Numbered from the stretch's first letter, positions 26,654-35,106 are shown. The stretch: 64,000 bases of DNA from Kutzneria sp. CA-103260 (GCF_018263855.1 NZ_CP073318.1:8618001-8682000), one strand, 5' to 3'. Numbers and translations are program-made. The notes: generated by a model from the letters alone, not told the origin.

Positions 26654-28159
26654 TCAGTACGCGAACGCGAGCACGTCGTCGTCGGACTTCTTCTTGTCGC
26701 TGTCCCCGCCGGTCGGCGGCGGCATCACGCCCGCCACCCCGGCCCGGGCGTAGCGCACCAGCAGGAACACCTCGATCACGGCCAGCACGCCGTACACCGC
26801 GGTGAGGGCGATCAGCGAGGTCAGCACCTGGCCCGCGGACACGCCCGGCGACACGGCCTGGGCGGTGTACATGAACACACCGTCCACACCGGTCGGATTG
26901 GGCACGACCACGAAGGGCTGCCGGCCCATCTCGGTGAAGATCCAGCCGAAGCTGTTGGCCAGGAACGGAGTGGCGATGGACAGCAGCGCCAGCCGCGGGA
27001 ACCACTTGGTGCGCGGGATCCGGCCGCGCCGGGTCAGCCACAGCGCGAGCAGCGCCGCGCCGGCCGCGAGGCCGCCGAAACCGATCATGAAGCGGAAGCC
27101 CCAGTAGGTGACCGGCAGATAGGGCACGTAGTTGATCGGCTGGCCGGACAGCGCGCCCAGGTTGGGATCGACCGGGTAGTTGTGCCCGTACTTCTGCTCG
27201 TACAGCGTGGTCAGGTCCTGCACGCCCTTGACCTCGGTGGAGAAGTCGTTGTGGGCCAGGAAGGACAGCAGCGCCGGCACGGTGATGCTCTTGACGTTCT
27301 CGCAGTCCGGCCGGGACACGTCGCCGTAGGCGAACACCGAGAAGCTGGCCGGCGCCTCGGTGTGGCACAGCGCCTCCGCGGCCGCCATCTTCATCGGCTG
27401 CTGCTCGAACATCAGCTTGCCCTGGGCGTCGCCGGTGAGCGCGACCGCGGCGAACGCGACCATGCCGATCCAGGCGCCGAGCTTGAGCGACGCCGACCAG
27501 ACCTTGCGGTCGGCATCGTCCACAGCGGACAGCTTGTGCTTCTTCCACAGGTGCCAGGCCGAGATGCCGACCAGGAACGTGCCGGCGACCGCGAAGCCGC
27601 CCGAGACCGTGTGCGTGAAGGCGGCGATGGCGGTGTTGTTGGTGAGCACCGCCCAGATCGAGGTGAGCTGGGGCTTGCCGTTGACCAGTTCGATGCCGAC
27701 CGGGTGCTGCATCCACGAGTTGGCCGACAGGATGAAGTACGCCGACGCCGTCGAGGCCAGCGAGGCCGCCCACAGGCAGGCCAGGTGCACGACCTTGGGC
27801 AGCCGCTCCCAACCGAAGATCCACAGCCCCAGGAAGGTGGACTCGATCATGAACGCGACGATGCCCTCGATGGCCAGCGGAGCGCCGAACACGTCGCCGA
27901 CGAAACGGGAGTACGCCGACCAGGTCATGCCGAACTGGAACTCCTGCACGATGCCGGTCACCACGCCCATGGCGAAGTTGACCAGCATCAGCTTGCCCCA
28001 GAACTTGGTCATCGCCAGGTAGTGCGCCTTCCCCGTGCGCACCCAGGCCGTCTGCATGACCGCGACCACAATGGACAGTCCGATGGTCAGCGGCACCATC
28101 AGGAAGTGGTAGACGGTGGTGATACCGAACTGCCACCTCGCCACATCTAGTACGTCCAC
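26654..28159 (-). CDS. cydA: cytochrome bd ubiquinol oxidase subunit I
   Basis: 501 residues. It carries the heme ligand His18 (VYHFLMVPLTI), the conserved NFAMGVVTGIVQEFQFG, the hydrophilic Q-loop around residues 240-330 and the TEMGRQPF motif near the b558 ligand region. It oxidises menaquinol/quinol and reduces oxygen without proton pumping, useful at low oxygen. It leads cydA-cydB-cydDC-kinase. A 16-bp DosR-box-like palindrome lies about 60 bases upstream of the start, pointing to control by the nearby DevR-like regulator. Confidence 0.96.
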   Translation of the reverse strand: MDVLDVARWQFGITTVYHFLMVPLTIGLSIVVAVMQTAWVRTGKAHYLAMTKFWGKLMLVNFAMGVVTGIVQEFQFGMTWSAYSRFVGDVFGAPLAIEGIVAFMIESTFLGLWIFGWERLPKVVHLACLWAASLASTASAYFILSANSWMQHPVGIELVNGKPQLTSIWAVLTNNTAIAAFTHTVSGGFAVAGTFLVGISAWHLWKKHKLSAVDDADRKVWSASLKLGAWIGMVAFAAVALTGDAQGKLMFEQQPMKMAAAEALCHTEAPASFSVFAYGDVSRPDCENVKSITVPALLSFLAHNDFSTEVKGVQDLTTLYEQKYGHNYPVDPNLGALSGQPINYVPYLPVTYWGFRFMIGFGGLAAGAALLALWLTRRGRIPRTKWFPRLALLSIATPFLANSFGWIFTEMGRQPFVVVPNPTGVDGVFMYTAQAVSPGVSAGQVLTSLIALTAVYGVLAVIEVFLLVRYARAGVAGVMPPPTGGDSDKKKSDDDVLAFAY

Positions 28160-28217
28160 GCTGAGAACACTGCCATCGGGCGGGGGTCCCCGCTCAGGTC
28201 CCGGCGTCCTGTCCGGT

Positions 28218-28233
28218 CGGGACCTAGGTCCCG
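28218..28233. promoter_or_regulatory. DosR/DevR-box-like operator upstream of cydA
   Basis: Perfect 16-bp palindrome CGGGACCTAGGTCCCG centred about 67 bases upstream of the cydA start. The mycobacterial DevR box core is GGGAC-N4-GTCCC with an A/T-rich centre; this site keeps both five-base half-sites and the N4 spacing. Nearby GGGAC at 28242-28246 could be part of a weaker second site. A DevR-like regulator gene lies 7 kb away, opposite the end of the same operon. Function is inferred. Confidence 0.65.
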
Positions 28234-28285
28234 GGTGGGCAGGGACCCTGTGACGCAGGTCGCGGCGTGGATCTCATGCGCACGT

Positions 28286-28425
28286 TACAATGACTCCTGC
28301 CTGAGGGGAGTAGTTCCCGGGGTCCGCCTTCATCGCGGCGGCCCGGCGAGGCCATCGACATACTGATTCCGCCATCGGAATCCGGTGCCTCACCCGCGTG
28401 ATCGCGGGCGAACGAGACCTCCGGC
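28286..28425 (+). ncRNA. yybP-ykoY manganese riboswitch with upstream -10 element
   Basis: The plus strand holds the three conserved yybP-ykoY blocks in order: GGGGAGTAG (28304-28312), CATACTG (28358-28364) and GAGACC (28414-28419). A P1 stem can form between GCCTGA just before the first block and TCCGGC just after the last (one mismatch). The blocks are joined by helices such as CCGATGGCGGAATC-type pairs (GATTCC...GGAATC) and CACCCGCG/CGCGGG-like stems. A good -10 hexamer TACAAT sits at 28286-28291, placing transcription start shortly before the aptamer. The downstream gene is a TMEM165/GDT1-type transporter, a known Mn2+ riboswitch target. The AAGGA before the gene start lies about 55 bases beyond, so control could be transcriptional or translational. 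Confidence 0.88.
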
Positions 28426-28494
28426 CGGGTGATTCGCGCCCGGTCGGGGTCGCGTGTCCCCCGTCCGGGCCACATGTGGGAAGGACTGACCCCT

Positions 28495-29097
28495 GTGGCC
28501 GCAACGTTCCTGGTGTTGCTGACCGCCTTCGCCGTCGTGCTCGCGGTGGAGCTGCCGGACAAGACCCTCGTCGCCACCCTGGTGCTCACCACCCGATACC
28601 GGGCCTGGCCGGTGTTCGTCGGCGTGTCCGTGGCGTTCCTGGTGCAATGCGTCATCGCGGTGTCCTTCGGCAGCGTGCTGACCCTGCTGCCGGAACGCGT
28701 CACCACCGGCGTCGTCGCCGTCATGTTCGGCATCGGCGCCTTCACGCTGCTGCGCGAGGGCTTCGGCGCCGACGAGGACAGCGAGCAGGACGCCGCCCGC
28801 TCCGGCCCCGCCGAGGTCTCCTTCCGCCGGGCCGCCCTCACCTCGTTCGGCGTGCTGTTCGCCGCCGAGTGGGGCGACGCCTCCCAGCTCGCCACCGCCG
28901 GCCTCACCGCCCACTACGGCCACCCCTTCGCCGTCGGCGTCGGCGCCTGGCTGGCGTTGGTCGCCGTGGCCGGCATCGCGGTGCTGGTCGGCCGCAAGAT
29001 CCGCGCTCGGGTCAAGCCGCAGCTGATCCAGCGCATCGCCGGCTTCCTGTTCGCGGCGTTCGCCGCCGTCGCCCTGTACCAGACGATCTTCAGCTGA
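28495..29097 (+). CDS. TMEM165/GDT1 (UPF0016) family Mn2+/Ca2+ transporter
   Basis: 200 residues with six membrane segments and both family signatures: E-L-P-D-K-T near the N-terminus (AVELPDKTLVATL) and E-W-G-D-A-S in the second half (FAAEWGDASQLATA). Members such as MneA of Vibrio and MntX-like proteins export manganese. The GTG at 28495 is chosen for the GGAAGGA about nine bases upstream; an in-frame ATG at 28474 is the alternative. The leader contains a yybP-ykoY riboswitch, so manganese export induced by Mn2+ is the likely role. The stop overlaps the convergent IclR gene by eight bases. Confidence 0.92.
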   Translation: MAATFLVLLTAFAVVLAVELPDKTLVATLVLTTRYRAWPVFVGVSVAFLVQCVIAVSFGSVLTLLPERVTTGVVAVMFGIGAFTLLREGFGADEDSEQDAARSGPAEVSFRRAALTSFGVLFAAEWGDASQLATAGLTAHYGHPFAVGVGAWLALVAVAGIAVLVGRKIRARVKPQLIQRIAGFLFAAFAAVALYQTIFS

Positions 29098-29731
29098 GGG
29101 CCTGCGCGACGGCCGCCGCAGCGGCGACCACCAGCGGGCCGACGGTGTTCTGGTCCAGGGGCTCCATGGAGATGACGCCGACGCTGGCCCGCAGGCCGGG
29201 CACGCCCCGCACGGGGGCGGCGACGCCGAAGGCGCCGGGCTGGAGCTCGCCGGTGCTGTCGATCCACTCGGGGCCGCCGGGCGGCAGGGACATGGCCTTG
29301 CCGCCGGCGCCCCGGCTGACCGGGTGGCGAGTGCCGACCCGGTAGGCCACGTGATAGGTCGTCCACGAGGGCTCTATGACGGCGACAGCCTGGGCCTCGT
29401 GACCCTCGGCCACGGTCAGGTGGGCGGTCGCCCCCACCCCCTCGGCCAGCTCTCGCAGCGGGGGCGTGGCGGCGTTGCGCAGCTGGGGCACGACCTTGGC
29501 CGCCAGCTGGAGGACACCGAGGCCGAGCCGCACCTTGGAGCCGTCCCGGAGCACGAGGCCCCGGGCCTGCAACGGAACCAGCAGGCGGTAGACGGCGGCC
29601 CGGGAGGCGCCGATGGCGGTGGCCAGGTCGCTGATGCTCGGCGCGCCCGTGTCCGAGTCGGCGACGGCCTGGAGCAGGGCGAGGCCCCGCTCCAGGGTCA
29701 GCGAACTCTCGCGGGTGGCCGGCTCGACCAT
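29090..29731 (-). CDS. IclR-family transcriptional regulator
   Basis: 213 residues: N-terminal winged helix-turn-helix (about 10-70, ALLQAVADSDTGAPSISDLATAIGASRAAVYRLL) and a C-terminal ligand-binding domain with GATAHLTVAEG and VGTRHPVSRGAGGKA. It starts one base after the fahA stop, in the operon of homogentisate degradation, so it probably senses homogentisate or a related aromatic and controls the pathway. A 17-bp palindrome ahead of hmgA is a plausible operator. The ligand domain is a little short compared with typical 250-residue members. Confidence 0.9.
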   Translation of the reverse strand: MVEPATRESSLTLERGLALLQAVADSDTGAPSISDLATAIGASRAAVYRLLVPLQARGLVLRDGSKVRLGLGVLQLAAKVVPQLRNAATPPLRELAEGVGATAHLTVAEGHEAQAVAVIEPSWTTYHVAYRVGTRHPVSRGAGGKAMSLPPGGPEWIDSTGELQPGAFGVAAPVRGVPGLRASVGVISMEPLDQNTVGPLVVAAAAAVAQALS

Positions 29732-29732
29732 G

Positions 29733-30908
29733 TCAGGCCGCCGGCCTCACGGTGCCGGCCACCTCGGACAGGCCGACCACGGTGCCGTCCTCGCCGGGCG
29801 CGGTCGCGGTGATGACGACGGTGTCGCCGTCCTCCAGGAACGTCCGCGAGCTGCCGTCCTTGAGCTCGACCGGCTCCTTGCCGCCCCAGCTCAGTTCCAG
29901 GAAGCTGCCGCGCTGGTACTTGTCCGGCCCGGAGACGGTGCCGGAGGCGAACAGGTCGCCGGGCCGCACGGTCGCCCCGTTCACGGTCATGTGGGCCAGC
30001 TGCTGCGCGAACGTCCACAGCATGGTGGCGAACGGCGGGTTGGAGACGATCGTGTCGTTCCACGACACCCGCAGGGCCAGGTCCAGACCCCAGTCGGCGT
30101 CCTCGACCAGGTACGGCAGCAGCGGGTTGGCCGGCGTCGGCGGCGCGACCCGGGCGCGGGACAGCGCCTCCAGCGGCGTGATCCAGGCCCCGACCGAGGT
30201 GGCGAAGGACTTGGCCAGGAACGGGCCGAGCGGCTGGTACTCCCAGGCCTGGATGTCCCGCGCCGACCAGTCGTTGACCAGCACCACGCCGAACACGTGG
30301 TCGGCCGCGGCGGAAGTGCTCACCTCGCTGGTGACCGGGCCGCCGCAGACGAAGCCGACCTCGGCCTCGATGTCCAGCCGCACGCTCGGGCCGAACACCG
30401 GCCCGTGCTCGCCCTTGCGCTGCCCCTTGGGCCGCACCACGTCGGTGCCGGAGACCACGACAGTGCCGGCGCGGCCGTGGTAGCCGACCGGCAGGTGCGT
30501 GTAGTTCGGCAGCAGCGCGGCCCCGTCCGGCCGGAATATCTTGCCGACGTTCTCGGCGTGGTGCCGGGACGAGTAGAAGTCCACGTAGTCGCCGACGGTG
30601 AATGGCAGCCGGGCCGAGGACAACCGGGCCAGAGCGGCCCCCTGCGGCGCCTTGGTGGCCGTGACCAGTTCCAGCAGCCGGGCCCGCAGTTCGCTCCACA
30701 GCGGCCGATCGGCGGCCAGCAACGGGTCGAGGCTGTCGGCCGACACCAGCTCGGCCAGCCGGTCGCCGAAGGACGAGGCGATGGGCCGCAGCGGCAGCGC
30801 CTGGCCGCCGACCCGGACCGCGATCCCCTCGTCGATCACGCCGTACGGCAGGGTCTGCGGCCCGAACGGGTGATCCCCGGTGAACTCCGGGTCGTCAATC
30901 CAGGTCAC
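29733..30908 (-). CDS. fahA: fumarylacetoacetase
   Basis: 391 residues, hydrolysing fumarylacetoacetate to fumarate and acetoacetate, the last step of tyrosine/homogentisate catabolism. It has the N-terminal SH3-like domain and the catalytic domain with YVDFYSSRHHAENVGKIFRP, PVGYHGRAG, the metal ligands in DIEAEVGFV and NDWSARDIQAWEYQPLGPF. GTG 30908 overlaps the stop of the upstream gene by four bases (GTGA). The usual maleylacetoacetate isomerase is not next door. Confidence 0.95.
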   Translation of the reverse strand: MTWIDDPEFTGDHPFGPQTLPYGVIDEGIAVRVGGQALPLRPIASSFGDRLAELVSADSLDPLLAADRPLWSELRARLLELVTATKAPQGAALARLSSARLPFTVGDYVDFYSSRHHAENVGKIFRPDGAALLPNYTHLPVGYHGRAGTVVVSGTDVVRPKGQRKGEHGPVFGPSVRLDIEAEVGFVCGGPVTSEVSTSAAADHVFGVVLVNDWSARDIQAWEYQPLGPFLAKSFATSVGAWITPLEALSRARVAPPTPANPLLPYLVEDADWGLDLALRVSWNDTIVSNPPFATMLWTFAQQLAHMTVNGATVRPGDLFASGTVSGPDKYQRGSFLELSWGGKEPVELKDGSSRTFLEDGDTVVITATAPGEDGTVVGLSEVAGTVRPAA

Positions 30909-31771
30909 AGCAGCCCCAGCTTCTCCAGGTCGGTCACCGGATCGGTGAGCGAGCACGACCCGTAGGACGCGAACACGCCGCGGACCGCGTGCGCGGCCGG
31001 GTCGGACAGCGCCTTGGCCTCCTCGGCCAGCTTCTCGCCGTCGGTCTCGGCCAGCGCCTCCCGCACGTCCTTGCCGGACAGCGACCGGGCGGTGGCCACC
31101 AGCAGGTTGAGGAAGCCGTGGTGGGTGAAGCCGGTCTCCTCGGAGGTGTGCCGGACCGCGTTGTGCAGGCCGGCCGTGGCCTTGAAGGACACGCCGCCGC
31201 CGGAGACCACGGACAGGAAGTCCGACACCTGGTCCACGCTGGGGAACGCCTCGTGGCTCAGGCCGCCGCAGCGCAGCTTGGGCCAGCTGCCGTGCTCGAT
31301 GACCCGGGCCACGCCGTCCAGCCACTCGGCCCCGCCCCGGCGCGGCTCGACGACGCGGATCACGTCCTCGGGCACGAACTCCGACACCCGCTCCAGCCAC
31401 ACCTCGTCCACGTCGGACGGGGCCGGCATCTCCACCATGCGCAGCGACAGCAGCTCGCTGCGCGACTCCACGATGGACACCGCCTTCGGCACCCCACCGA
31501 GACCGGTGTCGACGACCAGCGAGATGGCCAGCGGCTTGACCGGCTTGGCCTTGATCAACTCGGTGATGAGCTCCGGCAGCCGGGACGCCGGACACAGGAA
31601 GAGGCCCAGCACACCGGCCCATTCGCCGGACCGCCCGTCGAGGTGTCCACGGACCGCGTCGGCCATCGTCGCGTTGCCCGGCGGGAACAGCGCCGCGTCG
31701 TCGACGAGCCTCGCGAGCAGCGGCGGCGTGCCTCGTGGACCGGGCGCACGGAGTTCTACAGCGCTTGACAC
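30905..31771 (-). CDS. unknown conserved protein of the homogentisate operon
   Basis: About 288 residues, soluble, no signal peptide. Short strands alternating with helices (LAISLVVDTG, LSLRMVEMP, IRVVEPRRGG, FKATAGLHNAVRHT, HHGFLNLLVATA) suggest a TIM-barrel-like fold. KATAGLHN with GFLNLL looks like a conserved active region. It begins divergently from hmgA and overlaps fahA by four bases, so it should act on, or regulate, this pathway. I do not recognise the family. GTG 31771 or 31780 could be the start; both are near an upstream operator-like palindrome. Confidence 0.75.
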   Translation of the reverse strand: MSSAVELRAPGPRGTPPLLARLVDDAALFPPGNATMADAVRGHLDGRSGEWAGVLGLFLCPASRLPELITELIKAKPVKPLAISLVVDTGLGGVPKAVSIVESRSELLSLRMVEMPAPSDVDEVWLERVSEFVPEDVIRVVEPRRGGAEWLDGVARVIEHGSWPKLRCGGLSHEAFPSVDQVSDFLSVVSGGGVSFKATAGLHNAVRHTSEETGFTHHGFLNLLVATARSLSGKDVREALAETDGEKLAEEAKALSDPAAHAVRGVFASYGSCSLTDPVTDLEKLGLL

Positions 31772-31810
31772 GGGTGACACGCTAGCGGTGTCACGGCAGC
31801 TGAACAAAGA

Positions 31811-31827
31811 TGTCCGACTATCGGACA
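31811..31827. promoter_or_regulatory. operator-like palindrome between hmgA and the fahA operon
   Basis: TGTCCGACTATCGGACA: seven-base perfect arms TGTCCGA/TCGGACA around CTA, 13 bases before the hmgA ATG, in the divergent promoter region. An IclR-type regulator gene is in the left operon. The position suits repression of hmgA and the divergent genes. Binding by that regulator is inference. Confidence 0.6.
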
Positions 31828-31840
31828 CCCGGAGAGCCCA

Positions 31841-33013
31841 ATGCCTTACTACCGACAGGTCGGCGAGATCCCCCCGAAGCGGCACACCCAGTTCCGCACG
31901 CCCGAAGGCGGTCTCTACGCCGAAGAGCTGATGGGAGTGGAGGGCTTCTCGTCCGATTCGGCGCTGCTCTACCACCGCCACCTGCCCACCGCGATCGTCG
32001 ACTCGCAGACCGTCGAGGACGGCCGCGGCGGCACCGAGCCGAACCTCCCGCTCAAGCCCCGCCACTTCAAGACACCGACCCTGACCTGGGACGGAGCCGA
32101 CGCCGTGACCGGCCGGCGGATCTTGTTCGGCAACGCGGACGTGATCATCGGCTTCGTCGCCGCGACCGCCCCGAGCCCGCTCTACCGCAATGCCACCGGC
32201 GACGAGCTGCTCTACGTGCAGACCGGCGCCGGCGTGGTGGAGACGATCTACGGCGCGCTGCCGGTGGCCGACGGCGACTATGTGGTGATCCCCACCTCTT
32301 GCACCTATCGGGTGGTGCCGAATTCCGGCGAGCCGATGCGCATCCTGGTGCTGGAGGCCACCGGCCACATCGGCCCGCCCAAGCGCTACCTGTCATCCAA
32401 GGGCCAGTTCCTGGAGCACTCCCCGTACTGCGAGCGCGACCTGCGCGGCCCCACCGAGCCGCTGACCGCGGCCGGCGAGGACGTGGACGTGCTGGTGCGG
32501 CACCGGGCCGGGCTCACCCGGTTCACCTACGCCAACCACCCGTTCGACGTGGTCGGCTGGGACGGCTGCCTGTACCCGTGGGTGTTCAACATCCGGGACT
32601 TCGAGCCGATCACCGGCCGGCTGCACCAGCCGCCGCCGGTGCACCAGACGTTCGAGGGCCCGAACTTCGTGGTGTGCTCCTTCTGCCCGCGCAAGGTGGA
32701 CTACCACCCGCTGTCCATCCCGGTGCCGTACAACCACGCCAACGTCGACTCCGACGAGCTGCTGTTCTACGTCGGCGGCGACTACGAGGCCCGCAAGGGC
32801 TCGGGCATCGGCCTGGGCTCGCTGTCCCTGCACCCCGCCGGTTGCACCCACGGGCCGCAGCCGGGCGCGGTGGAGGCCTCGCTCGGCGTGGACTACTTCG
32901 ACGAAACCGCTGTGATGGTGGACACGTTCCGGCCGCTGGAGCTCGGCGAGGCGGCCCAGGCGTGCGAGGACCCCGCGTACGCCTGGACCTGGTCCGGCCG
33001 TCAGCGGGCCTGA
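31841..33013 (+). CDS. hmgA: homogentisate 1,2-dioxygenase
   Basis: 390-residue Fe(II) ring-cleaving dioxygenase opening homogentisate to maleylacetoacetate. It starts MPYYRQVGEIPPKRHTQF. The cupin metal region is in the C-terminal part, with ligand-type residues in HPLSIPVPYNHANVDSDE and HPAGCTHGPQPG. It faces the fahA operon across about 70 bases holding an operator-like palindrome. Its last 13 bases overlap the end of a convergent membrane-protein gene. Length is slightly under the human enzyme, as in other actinomycetes. Confidence 0.95.
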   Translation: MPYYRQVGEIPPKRHTQFRTPEGGLYAEELMGVEGFSSDSALLYHRHLPTAIVDSQTVEDGRGGTEPNLPLKPRHFKTPTLTWDGADAVTGRRILFGNADVIIGFVAATAPSPLYRNATGDELLYVQTGAGVVETIYGALPVADGDYVVIPTSCTYRVVPNSGEPMRILVLEATGHIGPPKRYLSSKGQFLEHSPYCERDLRGPTEPLTAAGEDVDVLVRHRAGLTRFTYANHPFDVVGWDGCLYPWVFNIRDFEPITGRLHQPPPVHQTFEGPNFVVCSFCPRKVDYHPLSIPVPYNHANVDSDELLFYVGGDYEARKGSGIGLGSLSLHPAGCTHGPQPGAVEASLGVDYFDETAVMVDTFRPLELGEAAQACEDPAYAWTWSGRQRA

Positions 33014-34047
33014 GCCTCCTCGAACCGGACCGCCGCGATGTTGGGCTGGCCCGGCACTCCCACGGCGGCGGAGGCGCCGTAGCGGGGCGTGCCGGCCACC
33101 CAGAGGTAGCCGGTGGCGGTGATGTTGGCGACCAGCCAGGACGCCCCCAGCCGCGCGGTGACCGGCATCCGGCTCCCGTCCGGGAGGGTCAGCGCCAGCC
33201 GCAGCCGGCCGACCAGCGCTGGATTGCCGGCCCACGACAGCAGCTGCGCCGGGTAGGCCTGCCATGGGCTGTTGTCCAGCAGCTTGACCATGCGGTGCTG
33301 GTCGTTGCGCCGGGCCAGGGCGGCGATGGCCGTGGCGACCAGCATGAGGACGAAGCCGATGGTCGCCAGCAGCCAACCCTCGACAATCACCAGCACGTCG
33401 AAGAGCAGGCTCGCGCCGACCAGCGCGGTGACGGCCTGGGCCAGCCACGCCGTCCGGACCGCCTTGGTAGCGGCCAGGCGCGGCAAATCTTCGCTGGTCA
33501 CGGCCACGGGAGTCGGCGTCGCCGGCGCGGGCACCACTCGCGCCGGCACTGGTGCCGGCAGTCCGTCGATGACCACGGCCGCGATGCCGTCGGCATTGGG
33601 GCCGACCAGCGACACTTCACGTTGCCGGGCCAGCAGCTGCCGAACGCTGGCCTCTGTGGTCGTCAACCGCAGGCACAGCCGCCCGCCGTCGATCGACAGC
33701 AGCGTCCACGAGCCCGCGCCGCCGATGGCCTCGCTGCGCACGCGCACCGCGACCGCCTCGTCCAGCAGCGACGGTGCCGCCGCGAGCCACCACGCCACAC
33801 GGCTGCGGAACTGGAACACGCCCACCAGCGCCGCCACGGCCCCGACCAGGAACAGCACGCCGAGCGCGCTGAAGCCGAGGTGGATGAGGAACATCAGCGC
33901 GGCCAGTCCGGTGAAGACGAAGACCGGCCGCACCACCTTGCGTTTGCGCCAGGCGTTCAGGACCAGCTGGATGGCCGGGTCGCTGTCCAGCGGCCGGTCC
34001 ACCGGCGGCCGCCACATCGGCATGTCAGTCATCGGCATGTCGGTCAC
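33001..34047 (-). CDS. tandem paralogous membrane protein, copy 4
   Basis: 348 residues, last of four related genes. Layout: short hydrophilic N-terminus, two membrane segments (about 35-80), a soluble domain with VSLVGPNADGIAAVVIDGLPAPVPARV, a second pair of membrane segments (about 200-250), and a C-terminal domain with GYLWVAGTPRYG and AVGVPGQPNIAAVRF. The GTG start at 34047 overlaps the previous stop (GTGA). The N-terminus repeats TDMPM twice. It is the most diverged copy together with copy 1. No family recognised; the repeated soluble modules suggest a scaffold or surface-protection role, which is speculation. Confidence 0.8.
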   Translation of the reverse strand: MTDMPMTDMPMWRPPVDRPLDSDPAIQLVLNAWRKRKVVRPVFVFTGLAALMFLIHLGFSALGVLFLVGAVAALVGVFQFRSRVAWWLAAAPSLLDEAVAVRVRSEAIGGAGSWTLLSIDGGRLCLRLTTTEASVRQLLARQREVSLVGPNADGIAAVVIDGLPAPVPARVVPAPATPTPVAVTSEDLPRLAATKAVRTAWLAQAVTALVGASLLFDVLVIVEGWLLATIGFVLMLVATAIAALARRNDQHRMVKLLDNSPWQAYPAQLLSWAGNPALVGRLRLALTLPDGSRMPVTARLGASWLVANITATGYLWVAGTPRYGASAAVGVPGQPNIAAVRFEEAQAR

Positions 34048-35081
34048 GCGAACCTCGCCGGCGCGAGGATCGGGTGGCCCGGGACGCCGACCGCAGCCGA
34101 CTTGTTGTCCCTGGGCGTGCCGACCATCCACAACGTGCCGGTGGCGCTGATGTTGGCCACCAGTTCGGCCGAGGCGTGCTTGACCACCAGCCGCTGCTCG
34201 CCGCCGGGCACGCCCAGCTTCAGCGTGAGATCCGCGAACGGCCGCCGCGCATCGCCCTTCCACGCCTCGACGGTCACCGGATGGGCCCGCCACTGCCCGG
34301 CCGCCAGCAGCTTCGGCAGCCGGACCTGATCGGCTACCCGGAACAGGCCGCCGACCAGGCAGGCCACCAGCACCACGACGTAGATCCAGAGGGACGTGTA
34401 CCTGGCCTGCTGGGCGTCGTAGGCGAGCGCCGCGAGCACGATGAGCGCGTAGCCGAACGGGATCCACTGGATACGGGCGTGCCGGGTGGCGTACCACCTC
34501 GGCACCTCGTCTTCGGCCCCGTTGGCCGAAACGCGGGCGATCGGCTCCGCTTCGGTCGGCTCCGGCGCCTCGACGACCTTGGCCGGCAACGGGGTGGGTT
34601 GGCCGTCCACGAACACCACGGCATGGCCTTCGGTGTCGGGGCCGACCATGGTGATCTCGCCGGTACGGGCGATGACCTGCCGGATTCCCCAGCTGACCGG
34701 CCGCACCCGCAGGTGCGTTTGGCCGACCGCGAGCACCGTGCTGTTTCCCTTGTGCGCCACCACCCGCGCCGCGACCCGGTGGCTGGGATTGCCGGTGAGC
34801 AGATCCTTGGCCGCCTTCAGCCAGCCGCCGAGCCGGAGTTGGTGCCGGATGCCGCCGATCGCCGTCAGGACCGCGCTCAGCAGGAACAGCGCACTGAGGG
34901 CGGTCAGGTGCCGCAGGAACGCTGATGCCACGACCGCGAGCGCCAGCGACACGACAAAGCCGACCACCACCGTCCGGCCACGCCGCGCGTAGACCTGCAT
35001 CCGCAGCTCGACCGCCGGGTCCTCGGTCTGCCACTGCTCGGCCGGCCGCCACACGGCGAACGATAACCGGGTGTCCTCCAC
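34044..35081 (-). CDS. tandem paralogous membrane protein, copy 3
   Basis: 345 residues with the shared layout: EDTRLSFAVWRPAEQW at the start, two membrane segments, the module MVGPDTEGHAVVFVDGQP then PLPAKVVEAPEP, two further membrane segments, VRLPKLLAAGQWRAHP, and a C-terminal ATGTLWMVGTPRDNKSA. It is closest to copy 2: the central module and the LLAAGQW segment are nearly the same. GTG 35081 is preceded by an AG-rich ribosome-binding stretch. Function unknown. Confidence 0.8.
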   Translation of the reverse strand: MEDTRLSFAVWRPAEQWQTEDPAVELRMQVYARRGRTVVVGFVVSLALAVVASAFLRHLTALSALFLLSAVLTAIGGIRHQLRLGGWLKAAKDLLTGNPSHRVAARVVAHKGNSTVLAVGQTHLRVRPVSWGIRQVIARTGEITMVGPDTEGHAVVFVDGQPTPLPAKVVEAPEPTEAEPIARVSANGAEDEVPRWYATRHARIQWIPFGYALIVLAALAYDAQQARYTSLWIYVVVLVACLVGGLFRVADQVRLPKLLAAGQWRAHPVTVEAWKGDARRPFADLTLKLGVPGGEQRLVVKHASAELVANISATGTLWMVGTPRDNKSAAVGVPGHPILAPARFA

Positions 35082-35106
35082 CCTCGTCCCCCCTCTTTCG
35101 TAGTGC

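Noticed and set aside
28160..28217. Second DosR box (GGGGGTCCCC and AGGTCCC near 28180-28205)
   Set aside because: Half-sites are present but spacing and symmetry do not fit GGGAC-N4-GTCCC.
28224..28907. Minus-strand frame across the riboswitch and transporter gene
   Set aside because: Opposes a conserved riboswitch and a transporter with both family signatures; Ser/Arg-rich without motifs.
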